A DNA stretch of 64,000 nt, taken from contig NZ_JANHOH010000002.1 of the NCBI RefSeq assembly GCF_024498135.1, forward strand, positions 434,001 through 498,000. Direction: 5' to 3'. Positions 51,174 through 60,172 of the stretch are shown piece by piece. The DNA is from Mucilaginibacter aquariorum (GTDB taxonomy: Bacteria > Bacteroidota > Bacteroidia > Sphingobacteriales > Sphingobacteriaceae). Each line of letters begins with the position of its first letter. The stretch's first letter is position 1. A program made the position numbers and the translations under genes. The notes beneath the pieces are model-generated. The model did no database searches, was not told the origin of the DNA, and saw only the letters and a list, made by a program, of their open reading frames with translations.

Positions 51174-52307
51174 ATGAGCCAAAAACCCGAACGGTTTCTT
51201 TCGCTGGATGTCTTCCGCGGACTGACTATTTGTTTTATGATCATTGTAAACACGCCGGGGAGCGGCGCGGCGCCATTTGCACCGCTTGAACATGCTGCCT
51301 GGTTTGGTTTTACCCCCACAGACCTGGTGTTCCCATCTTTCTTATTCGCGGTAGGTAATGCTATGAGCTTTACCATGAAAAAGTTTGATACGCTGAGCAC
51401 CGGCACGGTTCTTTACCGGGTATTAAAACGTGGTTTGCTCATATTTTTGATTGGTTACCTTATGTACTGGTTCCCGTTTGTAGAACCACATAACGGCGTA
51501 TGGTCAATGAAACCGATAGACCACACCCGCATAATGGGCGTGTTACAACGTATTGGCCTTTGCTACATATTTGCTTCGCTTATTATTTACTTTATCAGAT
51601 CTAAAACGGCTGTTATTGTTGTGAGCATATTGCTTTTAGTGGGCTATCAGGTTTTATTGCTGGTATTTGGCGATCATGCTGCCCCTTACGGGATGCTTAC
51701 AAACGCGGGCACCTATCTTGATAAATTTGTTTTAGGCGATAACCACCTGTACCACGGCGAAGGTGTTGCCTTTGACCCGGAAGGGATCCTGGGCACTTTG
51801 CCGGCCATTGTAAATGTTATTGTAGGGTATTATGCCGGTAAGTTTATCCAGGAAAAAGGTAAAGGGTACGAAACCATTGCACGGCTGGCATTAATGGGAT
51901 GCGTATTCATCTTCATCGCCCTAACCTGGAATATGAGCTTCCCTATAGGTAAAAAACTTTGGAGCAGTCCTTTTACGCTGCTTACAACAGGTATAGATAT
52001 GGTGATGATAGCTGCCTTAATATATGTGGTTGAAGTGCGGGCCTGGAACAAAGCCAACTGGACATCGTTCTTTACTACGGTTGGTAAAAACCCGCTGGCT
52101 ATTTATATCCTGTCAGAAATCTTGGTTATTGCTTTCTGGATGATCCACATAGGTGATAAAAACCTGTACGCCTGGATAAACGATGTGTTCTATCAGAAAA
52201 TAGCGCCGGGGGCTATTGGCTCATTATTGTTTGCCGTAAGCTATATGCTGATCTGCTGGGTTGTGGGTAAGGTGCTGGATAATAAAAAGATATATATAAG
52301 AGTGTAG
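51174..52307 (+). CDS. Acyltransferase-like membrane protein (NagX/HGSNAT family)
   Basis: A 377-residue protein with about ten membrane helices. RFLSLDVFRGLTICFMIIVNTPG at the start and the FPSFLFAVGNAM segment are signatures of DUF5009/DUF1624 proteins related to heparan-alpha-glucosaminide N-acetyltransferase. The His residue of the family active site is probably the one in the LEHAAWFGFTPTDL loop. It is inferred to move acetyl groups to a sugar across the membrane. A perfect hairpin terminator follows. Confidence 0.85.
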   Translation: MSQKPERFLSLDVFRGLTICFMIIVNTPGSGAAPFAPLEHAAWFGFTPTDLVFPSFLFAVGNAMSFTMKKFDTLSTGTVLYRVLKRGLLIFLIGYLMYWFPFVEPHNGVWSMKPIDHTRIMGVLQRIGLCYIFASLIIYFIRSKTAVIVVSILLLVGYQVLLLVFGDHAAPYGMLTNAGTYLDKFVLGDNHLYHGEGVAFDPEGILGTLPAIVNVIVGYYAGKFIQEKGKGYETIARLALMGCVFIFIALTWNMSFPIGKKLWSSPFTLLTTGIDMVMIAALIYVVEVRAWNKANWTSFFTTVGKNPLAIYILSEILVIAFWMIHIGDKNLYAWINDVFYQKIAPGAIGSLLFAVSYMLICWVVGKVLDNKKIYIRV

Positions 52308-52310
52308 GGG

Positions 52311-52348
52311 AAGCCTCACCCCAGCCCTCTCCAAAGGAGAGGGGGAGG
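52311..52348. repeat. Intergenic CCTCTCCAAAGGAGAGG repeat (copy 2)
   Basis: AAGCCTCACC followed by CCTCTCCAAAGGAGAGG, related to 20975-21056 but without its right half. It lies right after the acyltransferase stop. Confidence 0.55.
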
Positions 52349-52386
52349 AATAATAAAGGCGATGAGAAATCATCGCCTTTATTATT
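52349..52386 (+). terminator. Perfect hairpin, likely terminator
   Basis: A 17-base stem (52349-52365 with 52370-52386) around a GAAA loop, AT-rich on its outer part, which gives a T-containing tail. It ends the acyltransferase-like gene. Confidence 0.75.
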
Positions 52387-52395
52387 GTAACAAAA

Positions 52396-52513
52396 TGTCA
52401 TTTCGAACGAGGTACGAGGAGAAATCTTTTACAAAATGCATGTTAGTGAATATGGTGTAAAAGATTTCTCTTCGCACTCCGCTCTTTCCACCCCTCCGCT
52501 CATCGAAATGACA
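52396..52513. repeat. Inverted element, TGTCATTTCGA ends
   Basis: TGTCATTTCGA on the left and TCGAAATGACA on the right frame a second inner pair AAATCTTTTAC / GTAAAAGATTT. It lies between the acyltransferase-like and LolA genes. Layout resembles the other dispersed elements of the window. Confidence 0.6.
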
Positions 52514-52535
52514 GTTGGGGTTTGCTTAATAAGTC

Positions 52536-53207
52536 TTACCTCAAATCCACCACCTCAACACCGGGATACGCTTTTTTATCAAACACAAAGGCTGTTTCTG
52601 CAACTTTGTAGTTTGGGGTAAAGGTGCGCAGGGCATAAGTATAGGTGCTGCCGTTTTTATCGAAGATCTGGGCGCTGTAAAGCTGGTTCTTAACCTTATC
52701 AATCATCAGCCTTACCTTAAAAAAGCTTTTCTTGCTGTCTTCGGGGGTAAGGTCAACAACCTGGTATATTTTGCCTGTAAGCTTTTGCTGACCTGTGTAG
52801 ATGTATTTGTACCCTTTCTCGTACATGGTGAAGATCTTGGCCGGGTTAAAGCCTTCTTCACTGTTATCGGCTGCGCTTAATTGTACCTCATTGGCATCTT
52901 TCAGGAAAGTCCATTGGTTTTTGCCATCGCTGATAATATCCTGCGTAACTGTTTTTTTGCCCGGGGCATATAAGGTCACCTTGTACTTGTTGGTTTTTGA
53001 ACGGGATATAAGCGTGCCTGTCTGCGTTTCTTTTACACCCGCCTGCTGGTTGTCAATCGTCAGGGTAAAATCTGTTTTAACCGCATCGTAACTGCGGTAT
53101 TGCTTGCTCAGTTTGTTGAGAATAACTTTTGCATCGGCATCTTTTTGCGCGAACGCGGTGGCTACAGTAAGGGTAGATAATACTATGCAGATAAATAATC
53201 TTTTCAT
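52536..53207 (-). CDS. LolA-like outer-membrane lipoprotein carrier
   Basis: A 223-residue periplasmic protein: signal peptide ending TVATAFAQ, then a beta-sandwich with SKTNKYKVTLYAPGKK, NQWTFLKDANEVQLS and the NGSTYTYALRTFTPN pattern. It is a LolA-family carrier, which shuttles lipoproteins from the inner to the outer membrane. It follows the FtsK gene by 82 bases on the same strand, an arrangement common in this phylum. Confidence 0.85.
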   Translation of the reverse strand: MKRLFICIVLSTLTVATAFAQKDADAKVILNKLSKQYRSYDAVKTDFTLTIDNQQAGVKETQTGTLISRSKTNKYKVTLYAPGKKTVTQDIISDGKNQWTFLKDANEVQLSAADNSEEGFNPAKIFTMYEKGYKYIYTGQQKLTGKIYQVVDLTPEDSKKSFFKVRLMIDKVKNQLYSAQIFDKNGSTYTYALRTFTPNYKVAETAFVFDKKAYPGVEVVDLR

Positions 53208-53289
53208 GTTCTTTTTTGTCGATTTAAAAGCTCACAGGCAATAACCATTAGGGCTTATAATGGTTTAGAGTGATGTAAACTAAATTAGT

Positions 53290-55857
53290 TTAATCGCGCG
53301 GTTTTTGCAGCTCTTCCAGGTGGCGCTCCAGGCTGTATTCATCCGGATAAAGTACATCGCGGGCTTTGCTACCTTCAAACGGGCCGACAATACCTGCGGC
53401 TTCCAGCTGATCAATAATACGGCCTGCACGGTTATAACCCAACTTCATTTTACGCTGGATAAGCGATGTTGAGCCTTGCTGATGCAGCACAATAAGTCGT
53501 GCGGCATCTTCAAACATCGGGTCGCGGTCATCCGGGTCAAAATCTTTAGGGCTGCTGCCTGCTTCACCTTCGCCAACATACTCTGGCAGGAACATCGCCG
53601 AAGGATAGCCGCGTTGGTTACCAATAAAATCGGAGATACGTTCAACTTCCGGTGTATCCACAAAGGCGCACTGTAGGCGTATCAAGTCGCTGCCTGTAGA
53701 AAGCAACATATCACCACGACCGATCAACTGATCAGCGCCGCCGGCATCTAATATCGTACGCGAATCTATTTTAGACAACACCCTAAAGGCCAAACGGGCC
53801 GGGAAGTTAGCTTTAATAGTACCCGTAATAACGTTAACCGAAGGCCTTTGCGTAGCAATAACCAAATGGATACCAACCGCACGGGCAAGCTGTGCGATAC
53901 GCGCGATTGGCTGCTCTACCTCTTTACCGGCAGTCATCATCAAATCGGCAAACTCATCAATTACCAGTACGATGAACGGCAGGTAACGGTGTTTCTCGGG
54001 ATCGCTTATTTTGCGGTTAACAAATTTTGTGTTGTATTCTTTCAAGTTACGTACCTGTGCGTCTTTCAACAGATCGTAACGCTGGTCCATCTCAATACAA
54101 AGCGAGTTGAGCGTGTTTACTACCTTTTTGGTATCGGTGATAATAGCATCAGCTTCATCGGGCAGTTTGGCCAAAAAGTGTCTTTCTATTTTACGGAACA
54201 GGGTAAGCTCCACCTTTTTAGGGTCGACAAGAACAAACTTTAGCTCTGCAGGGTGCTTTTTATAAAGCAGGGATACCAATATGGCATTAATACCAACCGA
54301 TTTACCCTGGCCGGTAGCACCCGCAACCAGTAAGTGGGGCATCTTAGCCAGATCGGCAATGAATACCTCGTTAGAGATAGTTTTACCAAGGGCGATTGGC
54401 AGATCCATGGTGTTGTTCTGCCATTTTTCGGTAGCCAGTATCGAGCGCATGGATACCATCTCGGGGTTTTGGTTGGGCACCTCAATACCGATAGTTCCCT
54501 TGCCCGGCATTGGCGCAATGATACGGATCCCCAAAGCCGCTAAACTCAGCGCTATATCATCTTCCAGGTTTTTTATTTTGGAGATGCGCACACCTGGTGC
54601 TGGTATAATTTCATATAAAGTAACTGTGGGCCCAATGGTGGCTTTAATTTTATCGATCTCGATGTTGTAGTGGTTCAGCGTTTCAACAATTTTGTTTTTG
54701 TTGGCTTCCAATTCTTCGGAGTTTACAGCAATTTTAGCCGAACCGTAGTTCTCTAAAAGATCTATCCCCGGATATTTGTAGCTGGCAAGGTCAAGCTTAT
54801 GGTCATACATGCCAAATTGCTCTACCAGGCTTTTAGCCTTATCATCATCGCTTATTTCGATGTTTAAGATAGGGTTGGGGCGCTCTACATCAATGGTAAG
54901 CGGTATTTCGGTTTCTTCTTCGGGCTCGTGACTGGTGGTATCGGGGCGCAGCGTAACAGGTTCATGAAAAGGAGTATTCTGTGTCATGGGCTGCTGTTTC
55001 AGTGGCTCTATGGTTTCGGCGGCCTGGTTAGCCAGCATATCTTTAACACGGTTGCCGTTTCTTGGCCATTCAACCGGTAAAGAAATTTCTTCGTCCACCA
55101 ACTCAACAGGCTCGGGTGTTACACCGTCTACAGCCATAGGCGAAACTCTCTCTTTTCGCTGTGGTAGCTTAAAGTCGATGTTATAGGCGATAATTAATAC
55201 GGTTAACACCAAAAACAGCAGTATAAAACCAGTACCCGATTGGCCAAACTGCGCGGCTAATAAACGGTTTGTCCAAAAGCCAAAGTTGCCTTCCAGGAAG
55301 TGGGGGTAATCGATAATAAAAGCGTGGAAAAAACCTATAGATACCGATATAAATACGATACCAAAAAAGGAATAGGCCAGCATTTTACTAACCGAGAATA
55401 GTTTTATTTTGAATAACAGGCGGTAACCAATAGTGAAAAATATAAATACGAACAGGAACGATGCTATACCAAACCACTCGAATATGAACTGGTTAGATAG
55501 CAGCGCGCCAAACTTGCCCAGCCAGTTGTCCACCATGGGGTTGTTAACACCGTTCTCTAAAAGCTCTTTTGTGGTTTTGAACAGGTTGCCCCAGCCGCCG
55601 TTTGCTTTTGAAACGTAGCTTTGGTCCTGCTGCCAGGTAAACAGGTAGGAGGTGAAGGCGATAAGGAAAAACACCGACAGCACCAGGAAAAACAGGCCTA
55701 TTATTTTGATAGCCCTGCCATCGCGCAAGTCGAAAAGTGGCAAGCGCTCGGTTGGCTGCTTTACAGGCCTTTCTCTTTCGGGTTTTGATCCCGGTTTGCG
55801 TGGCTGGTTCTCTTCCTTAAAACTATTTGATCTGAACTGGTTTCCTTTAATCGGCAT
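53290..55857 (-). CDS. ftsK: DNA translocase FtsK
   Basis: An 855-residue SpoIIIE/FtsK translocase. Four N-terminal membrane helices (about 50-75, 125-150, 155-185 and 205-225) anchor it; a Pro/Glu-rich linker leads to the motor with Walker A GATGQGKS (about 511) and VLVIDEFADL Walker B. The C-terminal gamma domain (LIQRKMKLGYNRAGRIIDQLEAAGIVG) binds KOPS-like DNA sites. It moves the chromosome terminus at division. The motor and gamma parts are complete. Confidence 0.95.
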   Translation of the reverse strand: MPIKGNQFRSNSFKEENQPRKPGSKPERERPVKQPTERLPLFDLRDGRAIKIIGLFFLVLSVFFLIAFTSYLFTWQQDQSYVSKANGGWGNLFKTTKELLENGVNNPMVDNWLGKFGALLSNQFIFEWFGIASFLFVFIFFTIGYRLLFKIKLFSVSKMLAYSFFGIVFISVSIGFFHAFIIDYPHFLEGNFGFWTNRLLAAQFGQSGTGFILLFLVLTVLIIAYNIDFKLPQRKERVSPMAVDGVTPEPVELVDEEISLPVEWPRNGNRVKDMLANQAAETIEPLKQQPMTQNTPFHEPVTLRPDTTSHEPEEETEIPLTIDVERPNPILNIEISDDDKAKSLVEQFGMYDHKLDLASYKYPGIDLLENYGSAKIAVNSEELEANKNKIVETLNHYNIEIDKIKATIGPTVTLYEIIPAPGVRISKIKNLEDDIALSLAALGIRIIAPMPGKGTIGIEVPNQNPEMVSMRSILATEKWQNNTMDLPIALGKTISNEVFIADLAKMPHLLVAGATGQGKSVGINAILVSLLYKKHPAELKFVLVDPKKVELTLFRKIERHFLAKLPDEADAIITDTKKVVNTLNSLCIEMDQRYDLLKDAQVRNLKEYNTKFVNRKISDPEKHRYLPFIVLVIDEFADLMMTAGKEVEQPIARIAQLARAVGIHLVIATQRPSVNVITGTIKANFPARLAFRVLSKIDSRTILDAGGADQLIGRGDMLLSTGSDLIRLQCAFVDTPEVERISDFIGNQRGYPSAMFLPEYVGEGEAGSSPKDFDPDDRDPMFEDAARLIVLHQQGSTSLIQRKMKLGYNRAGRIIDQLEAAGIVGPFEGSKARDVLYPDEYSLERHLEELQKPRD

Positions 55858-55940
55858 CCTGTATTTTGAACGTTTAATTGCAAATATAAAGTTATTAGAT
55901 TAAACAGATATTTTTTAATTTTTTAGTAATATTGAATTAA

Positions 55941-56588
55941 ATGAGCGTTGAACAACTGGAAGAATTTATTGCCAATGCCGATACTGATGCTTTAGATGCT
56001 TTGCTGGCCGCAAATCCCGAACTGGCTAAAGCAAAAACAAGCCTTAACGTATCGCCGTTAATGCTTTCCTGTTATTATCATAAACCGGTGGTAACAAATA
56101 TTTTGTTAAAACACACAACAGATCTTACCCTGTTTGAAGCCGCTGCTGCCGATAGATTTGATGATGTTGCCCATCTTATTTACACCCATCCCGAAAGAAT
56201 TGACTCGTATGCCGATGACGGTTTTACTGCTTTAGGGCTAGCCAGTTACTTTGGCCGTTTTGATATTGCCCGTTACCTGGTACTTAAAGGTGCTGATGTG
56301 AACCGTCCGAGTGATAATGGTTTTAATGTTTACCCGCTGCACTCGGCCGCGGCCGGTAATTTTACAAGCACCGCCCGCATGCTGATAGAGAACGGCGCCG
56401 ATGTTAATGTGAAGCAACAGGCCGGTAGCACACCACTGCACTCAGCCGCACAAAACGGTAATTTAGAGTTATTGATATTGCTGCTGGAGAAAGGCGCCCA
56501 CGTTGATATCCGCATGGAAGGTGGTAAGCTCCCCGCCGACCTGGCCCGCGAAAAAGGTTATGATGAGATAGCCGAGATCTTATGGTAG
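55941..56588 (+). CDS. Ankyrin-repeat protein
   Basis: A 215-residue soluble protein of ankyrin repeats. At least four units can be seen with the G-x-TPLH-x-AA pattern, e.g. DDGFTALGLASYFGRFDIARYLVLKGADVN, NVYPLHSAAAGNFTSTARMLIENGADVN and GSTPLHSAAQNGNLELLILLLEKGAHVD. No signal peptide or enzyme domain. It is a binding scaffold of unknown partner. Divergent from ftsK across 83 bases. Confidence 0.85.
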   Translation: MSVEQLEEFIANADTDALDALLAANPELAKAKTSLNVSPLMLSCYYHKPVVTNILLKHTTDLTLFEAAAADRFDDVAHLIYTHPERIDSYADDGFTALGLASYFGRFDIARYLVLKGADVNRPSDNGFNVYPLHSAAAGNFTSTARMLIENGADVNVKQQAGSTPLHSAAQNGNLELLILLLEKGAHVDIRMEGGKLPADLAREKGYDEIAEILW

Positions 56589-56631
56589 ACCCAATATCAG
56601 ATGCAGCTTCCTGCTTAATTAATTAATCTGT

Positions 56632-56650
56632 AACATGTTCCTAAACATGT
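56632..56650. promoter_or_regulatory. Small inverted repeat before the serine hydrolase gene
   Basis: ACATGT, six bases, ACATGT stands 30 bases before the ATG. It could be a protein-binding site. The arms are short and palindromic by themselves, so confidence is low. Confidence 0.25.
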
Positions 56651-56679
56651 AGTCAAACCAATATTTAAACCACATCGCC

Positions 56680-58008
56680 ATGATTAAAAGAATACTCCCT
56701 TTAATACTCCTTGCATTAGGGTTAAATTTTAGCCTGCATGCCCAAAGCCTGAAAAAAGCCCGTTTAGATAGTCTGCTGGATGTGCTTGCTGCCAATAATA
56801 AAAGCATGGGCAGTTTGGCTATATCGCAAAACGGAGAGATTCTTTATCAAAGAAGTATTGGTAATGCTGTAGTTGATAGTCCTGCTACCGTACCGGCATC
56901 GGCCAAAACCAAATACCACATAGGCTCTATCAGTAAAATGTTTACTGGTGTAATGGTGTTTCAGCTGATTGAAGAAGGTAAGCTAACCCTGGAAACCACC
57001 CTGGATAAATTTTATCCGCAGGTAGCTAACGCAGGGAAGATAACCATTGGTATGATGTTAAGCCACCATAGCGGCTTGCATAACTTTACTAATGACCCCA
57101 CGTATATGACGTATATGCTTGCCCCGCAAACCCACGAGCAAATGCTAACCAGGATAGCGGCCATGAAAACCGATTTTGAACCGGGCGCTAAGGGGGAGTA
57201 CAGCAACACCAATTTTGTATTGCTGAGCTATATTATTGAAAAGATCACAAATAAAACCTATCCCGAACTAGTTAAACAACGCGTAACTTCCAAAATAGGG
57301 TTAAAGGATACCTACTACGGCGGTAAAGTTAATACAGCCAATAACGAAGCGTTATCTTATACCTATTCCAATAATAAGTGGAGCAAGTTTGTAGAAACTG
57401 ATATGAGTATTCCGTCTGGTGCGGGCTCTATGGTATCAACCCCGGCCGATCTGGATAAATTTATCGAAGCCTTATTTGCCGGTAAGCTGATAAAGCCTGC
57501 CAGTTTAGAGCAAATGAAAACTATGAAGGATAATTATGGGATGGCTATGTTCTTAAACCCATTTAAAGATAAGGCAAAGTATGGGCATGGCGGTGCTATA
57601 GATGCGTTCCGGTCAGAGTTGGCTTACTTTCCCGAGGAGAAATTAGCTGTAAGTTATATTTCAAATGGTGGTACTTACTCCCCGGGTAAAGTTATGGAGG
57701 GTGTATTAAGTATTTGTTTGAAAGTGCCTTATACTATCCCCAGTTTTGCTGAAGCAAAAGGGCTTGATAAATACACAGGTGTTTATGCGAATCCAGAACT
57801 GCCTATAAAAATTACTATTTCAAAAGATGACTCCAACTTAATAGCTCAGGCCACCGGTCAGTCTTCATTTCCGCTTGATGCTACCACAACAGCCGATAAT
57901 TATCAGTTTGAATCAGCAGGCATTGTAATGGAGTTTCGCCCGGATAAAGGTGAATTTACGCTGAAACAGGGTGGTAAAGAGTATGTGTTTACGAAAGAGG
58001 TTAAATAG
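56680..58008 (+). CDS. Exported serine hydrolase, class C beta-lactamase/DD-peptidase type
   Basis: A 442-residue exported protein. Signal peptide ends SLHAQS. The active-site Ser is in GSISKMF (S-x-x-K), a YSN triad and a HGG element (GHGGAIDAF) stand in order. The C-terminal extra 90 residues are a separate beta domain. Such enzymes are beta-lactamase-like hydrolases or esterases rather than true lactamases in many Bacteroidota. No regulator nearby. Confidence 0.85.
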   Translation: MIKRILPLILLALGLNFSLHAQSLKKARLDSLLDVLAANNKSMGSLAISQNGEILYQRSIGNAVVDSPATVPASAKTKYHIGSISKMFTGVMVFQLIEEGKLTLETTLDKFYPQVANAGKITIGMMLSHHSGLHNFTNDPTYMTYMLAPQTHEQMLTRIAAMKTDFEPGAKGEYSNTNFVLLSYIIEKITNKTYPELVKQRVTSKIGLKDTYYGGKVNTANNEALSYTYSNNKWSKFVETDMSIPSGAGSMVSTPADLDKFIEALFAGKLIKPASLEQMKTMKDNYGMAMFLNPFKDKAKYGHGGAIDAFRSELAYFPEEKLAVSYISNGGTYSPGKVMEGVLSICLKVPYTIPSFAEAKGLDKYTGVYANPELPIKITISKDDSNLIAQATGQSSFPLDATTTADNYQFESAGIVMEFRPDKGEFTLKQGGKEYVFTKEVK

Positions 58009-58017
58009 CAAACTGAA

Positions 58018-58065
58018 CTTGTCGGATACTTAGTCCCTAATGATCCGACAAGCTCATCATGACAC
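58018..58065. repeat. Short intergenic hairpin repeat (copy 2)
   Basis: CTTGTCGGAT (58018-58027) pairs with ATCCGACAAG (58043-58052), followed by CTCATCATGACAC. Same layout as 3451-3487. It may serve as a terminator for the hydrolase gene. Confidence 0.55.
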
Positions 58066-58073
58066 GTGAATAT

Positions 58074-58259
58074 TTATTCAAACTGCAATTCCCATTTATC
58101 GTCACCACCATCAACCACACGGAAGATGGTTTTTTCTACATAGGCGTAATCGTCAGATGATTCTATTCGAATGGTTTCATGGTCGTGATACTCGGCTTCG
58201 CGGGGTACCATTATAGCTGTTAATGATTCGGGGTTGCCTTCAATTGTTATCGTTTTCAT
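58074..58259 (-). CDS. Small hypothetical protein
   Basis: A 61-residue soluble acidic protein (MKTITIEGNPESLTAI...). Beta strands with TIRIESSDDYAYVEKTIF and a Trp near the end are visible. Start and stop look natural and it fills a gap between two genes, but I recognise no family. Coding status is moderate. Confidence 0.5.
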   Translation of the reverse strand: MKTITIEGNPESLTAIMVPREAEYHDHETIRIESSDDYAYVEKTIFRVVDGGDDKWELQFE

Positions 58260-58311
58260 TGTTGTATCGGTTTATGATAGTTCAACAAAGCAAAGGAGTT
58301 TTAGTTTCTCC

Positions 58312-58410
58312 CGTCATCCTGAACTTGTTTCAGGATCTCTCGGGACAAGTCGCAAGTGTGCATATTTATTACTTAGCATGAGGGATGCCGAAACAAGTTC
58401 GGCATGACGG
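58312..58410. repeat. Intergenic repeat, CGTCATCCTGAA/CGTCATGCCGAA family (copy 2)
   Basis: CGTCATCCTGAACTTGTTTCAGGAT on the left and ATGCCGAAACAAGTTCGGCATGACG on the right form two hairpins in opposite polarity. Related to 33057-33140. Located between the small gene and ilvE. Confidence 0.6.
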
Positions 58411-58471
58411 TTGGGCGATCAATACTTCACCTGGCATAATTCGCAACAAAAACTTGTCCCGGGATGAGAGC

Positions 58472-58503
58472 AAAAAAAATCCCCTCATGAAAATGAGGGG
58501 ATT
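58472..58503 (-). terminator. Terminator of ilvE
   Basis: On the minus strand a perfect stem AATCCCCTCAT type (58479-58488 with 58493-58502) is followed by a T run (A run at 58472-58479 on the plus strand). It ends the ilvE transcript, 20 bases past its stop. Confidence 0.85.
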
Positions 58504-58523
58504 CTATATCTAAATCAGCAGAA

Positions 58524-59588
58524 TTATACGATATAATTCCAGCCGTTGGTATCTTCGGCGCGGCCGTATTTGATGTCATCAAGGGTTGATAGCACCTTCT
58601 TAGAGAACTCACGCGTTTGAGGGTCGCTCAGGAAATACTCTTCGCCATTGTAACTGATCGAAGCTACAGAAGCAATGGTTGCAGCTGTACCGGCACCAAA
58701 AGCATCGGTTAGTTTACCATTTTTTGCTCCTTCTATCAGTTCGGCAACAGATACCTTACGCTCTTCAACCGGGATGCCCCAGCTTTTAGCCAAAGCGATA
58801 ACCGTATCGCGGGTTACACCATCAAGGATGGTGTCTTTTGCTTCGGCAGTTATCAGTGTGCCATCTAAAAGGAACATCGCGTTAGCGGCACCCATTTCTT
58901 CAATGTACTTATGTTCTTTGGCGTCTGTCCAAATCAATTGGTCAAAACCTTCTTCGGCAGCTTTACGGGCAGGTAACATTGACGAACCGTAGTTACCGGC
59001 AGCTTTTGCAAAGCCCATACCACCTTCGGCAGCGCGGGTGTAATGTGTTTCAATTTTAACCCTAAGCGGTTTTGAAAAATATGGGCCAACCGGGCCAACA
59101 ATTACTACAAACTTATAGGTAGCCGATGGGTTTACGCCCAAAAAAGGGTCGGTAGCAAACATGAACGGACGGATGTACAGGGCATGATTGGCCTTGCCGG
59201 GGATCCAGTCGCGGTCAATATCAACCAAAGCGGCAATAGTTTGTACAAATACTTCTTCGGGCAGGGTAGGCATGCACAAGCGCTCTGCCGATTTATTAAA
59301 GCGGATAGCGTTCTTGTCAGGGCGGAAGATAGAAACCTTACCATCGGCATGTTTGTAGGCTTTAATGCCTTCAAAAAACGACTGGCCATAATGCAGTGCA
59401 GAAATAGCAGGGCTCATTAAAATTGGGCCGTAAGGCAGTATCTCAAAATTCTTCCATTCGCCATCAATATAATCGGCCACAAACATGTGGTCAGAAAAAA
59501 CCTTACCGAAAGGCAGTGTATTAAAATCCGTTTCAGCTAAACGGGAATGTTGTGTTTTGGTGATCTTTATGTCCAGTGTGTCGGTCAT
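58524..59588 (-). CDS. ilvE: Branched-chain amino acid aminotransferase
   Basis: A 354-residue fold-type IV PLP enzyme. The PLP Lys is K195 in GFAKAAGNYGSS. Other family landmarks are the SALHYGQSFFEGIKAY segment, RPDKNAIRFNKSAERL and the EHKYIEEMGAANAMF part. It transfers the amino group between glutamate and the keto acids of Leu, Ile and Val. The length and the KY-IEE-M-G-A-N signature fit the class II (mitochondrial-type) BCAT. It has its own terminator. Confidence 0.93.
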   Translation of the reverse strand: MTDTLDIKITKTQHSRLAETDFNTLPFGKVFSDHMFVADYIDGEWKNFEILPYGPILMSPAISALHYGQSFFEGIKAYKHADGKVSIFRPDKNAIRFNKSAERLCMPTLPEEVFVQTIAALVDIDRDWIPGKANHALYIRPFMFATDPFLGVNPSATYKFVVIVGPVGPYFSKPLRVKIETHYTRAAEGGMGFAKAAGNYGSSMLPARKAAEEGFDQLIWTDAKEHKYIEEMGAANAMFLLDGTLITAEAKDTILDGVTRDTVIALAKSWGIPVEERKVSVAELIEGAKNGKLTDAFGAGTAATIASVASISYNGEEYFLSDPQTREFSKKVLSTLDDIKYGRAEDTNGWNYIV

Positions 59589-59695
59589 GGCGTATGTATT
59601 TAATCGAAAAATGGCAAGTTAAAAAATTTTTAGGCGATTTTTTAATTTTTAAGTCTTTTGAAGGCTATATTACAGCAAATTAACAAATAGCTAAT

Positions 59696-60172
59696 ATGCC
59701 TGTATACCGTTTTAGCCCGCAGGGCAACATTGACATGAAAAAAACCTGGGTACGCACCATGCTGGTGTACTATGGGATAATTATAGCGGTATTTGCCTAC
59801 AACCTGCTTTATAAAGGGCACAACACATTAAGCATAGGTATTTTTGTAGTTATTGTAGCGGCACTTACTTTTGGATATATCTTCGGGCGCAAAAAGTATT
59901 TCGCCATTATTGATAACACCGAATTGACTGCCGACGATAACGAAGTAACGCTTAGCGTGAAAGACAGGCCCGATATTACTATTGCCTATCGTAACATCAA
60001 AAAGATAACCCATCGTAAAGACGGCATCCACCTGAGCAGTAAACTACCGGCCGAGCCATCCATGATCATCATCAATAAATTCGAGGATTTTTATGGGATA
60101 GAAAAAATGCTTACGGATAAGGTTGACGAAAACGACTTACCCGCTGATAAGCAGGGTGCTACAATTCGCTAA
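59696..60172 (+). CDS. Two-helix membrane protein, unknown
   Basis: A 158-residue protein with two membrane helices (about 17-35 and 42-60) followed by a 100-residue soluble beta-rich tail (KYFAIIDNTELTADDNEVTLSVKDRP, PSMIIINKFEDF). The layout resembles small PH-like membrane proteins of Bacteroidota. Its 3' end overlaps the tryptophan dioxygenase gene by 14 bases on the other strand. Confidence 0.65.
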   Translation: MPVYRFSPQGNIDMKKTWVRTMLVYYGIIIAVFAYNLLYKGHNTLSIGIFVVIVAALTFGYIFGRKKYFAIIDNTELTADDNEVTLSVKDRPDITIAYRNIKKITHRKDGIHLSSKLPAEPSMIIINKFEDFYGIEKMLTDKVDENDLPADKQGATIR

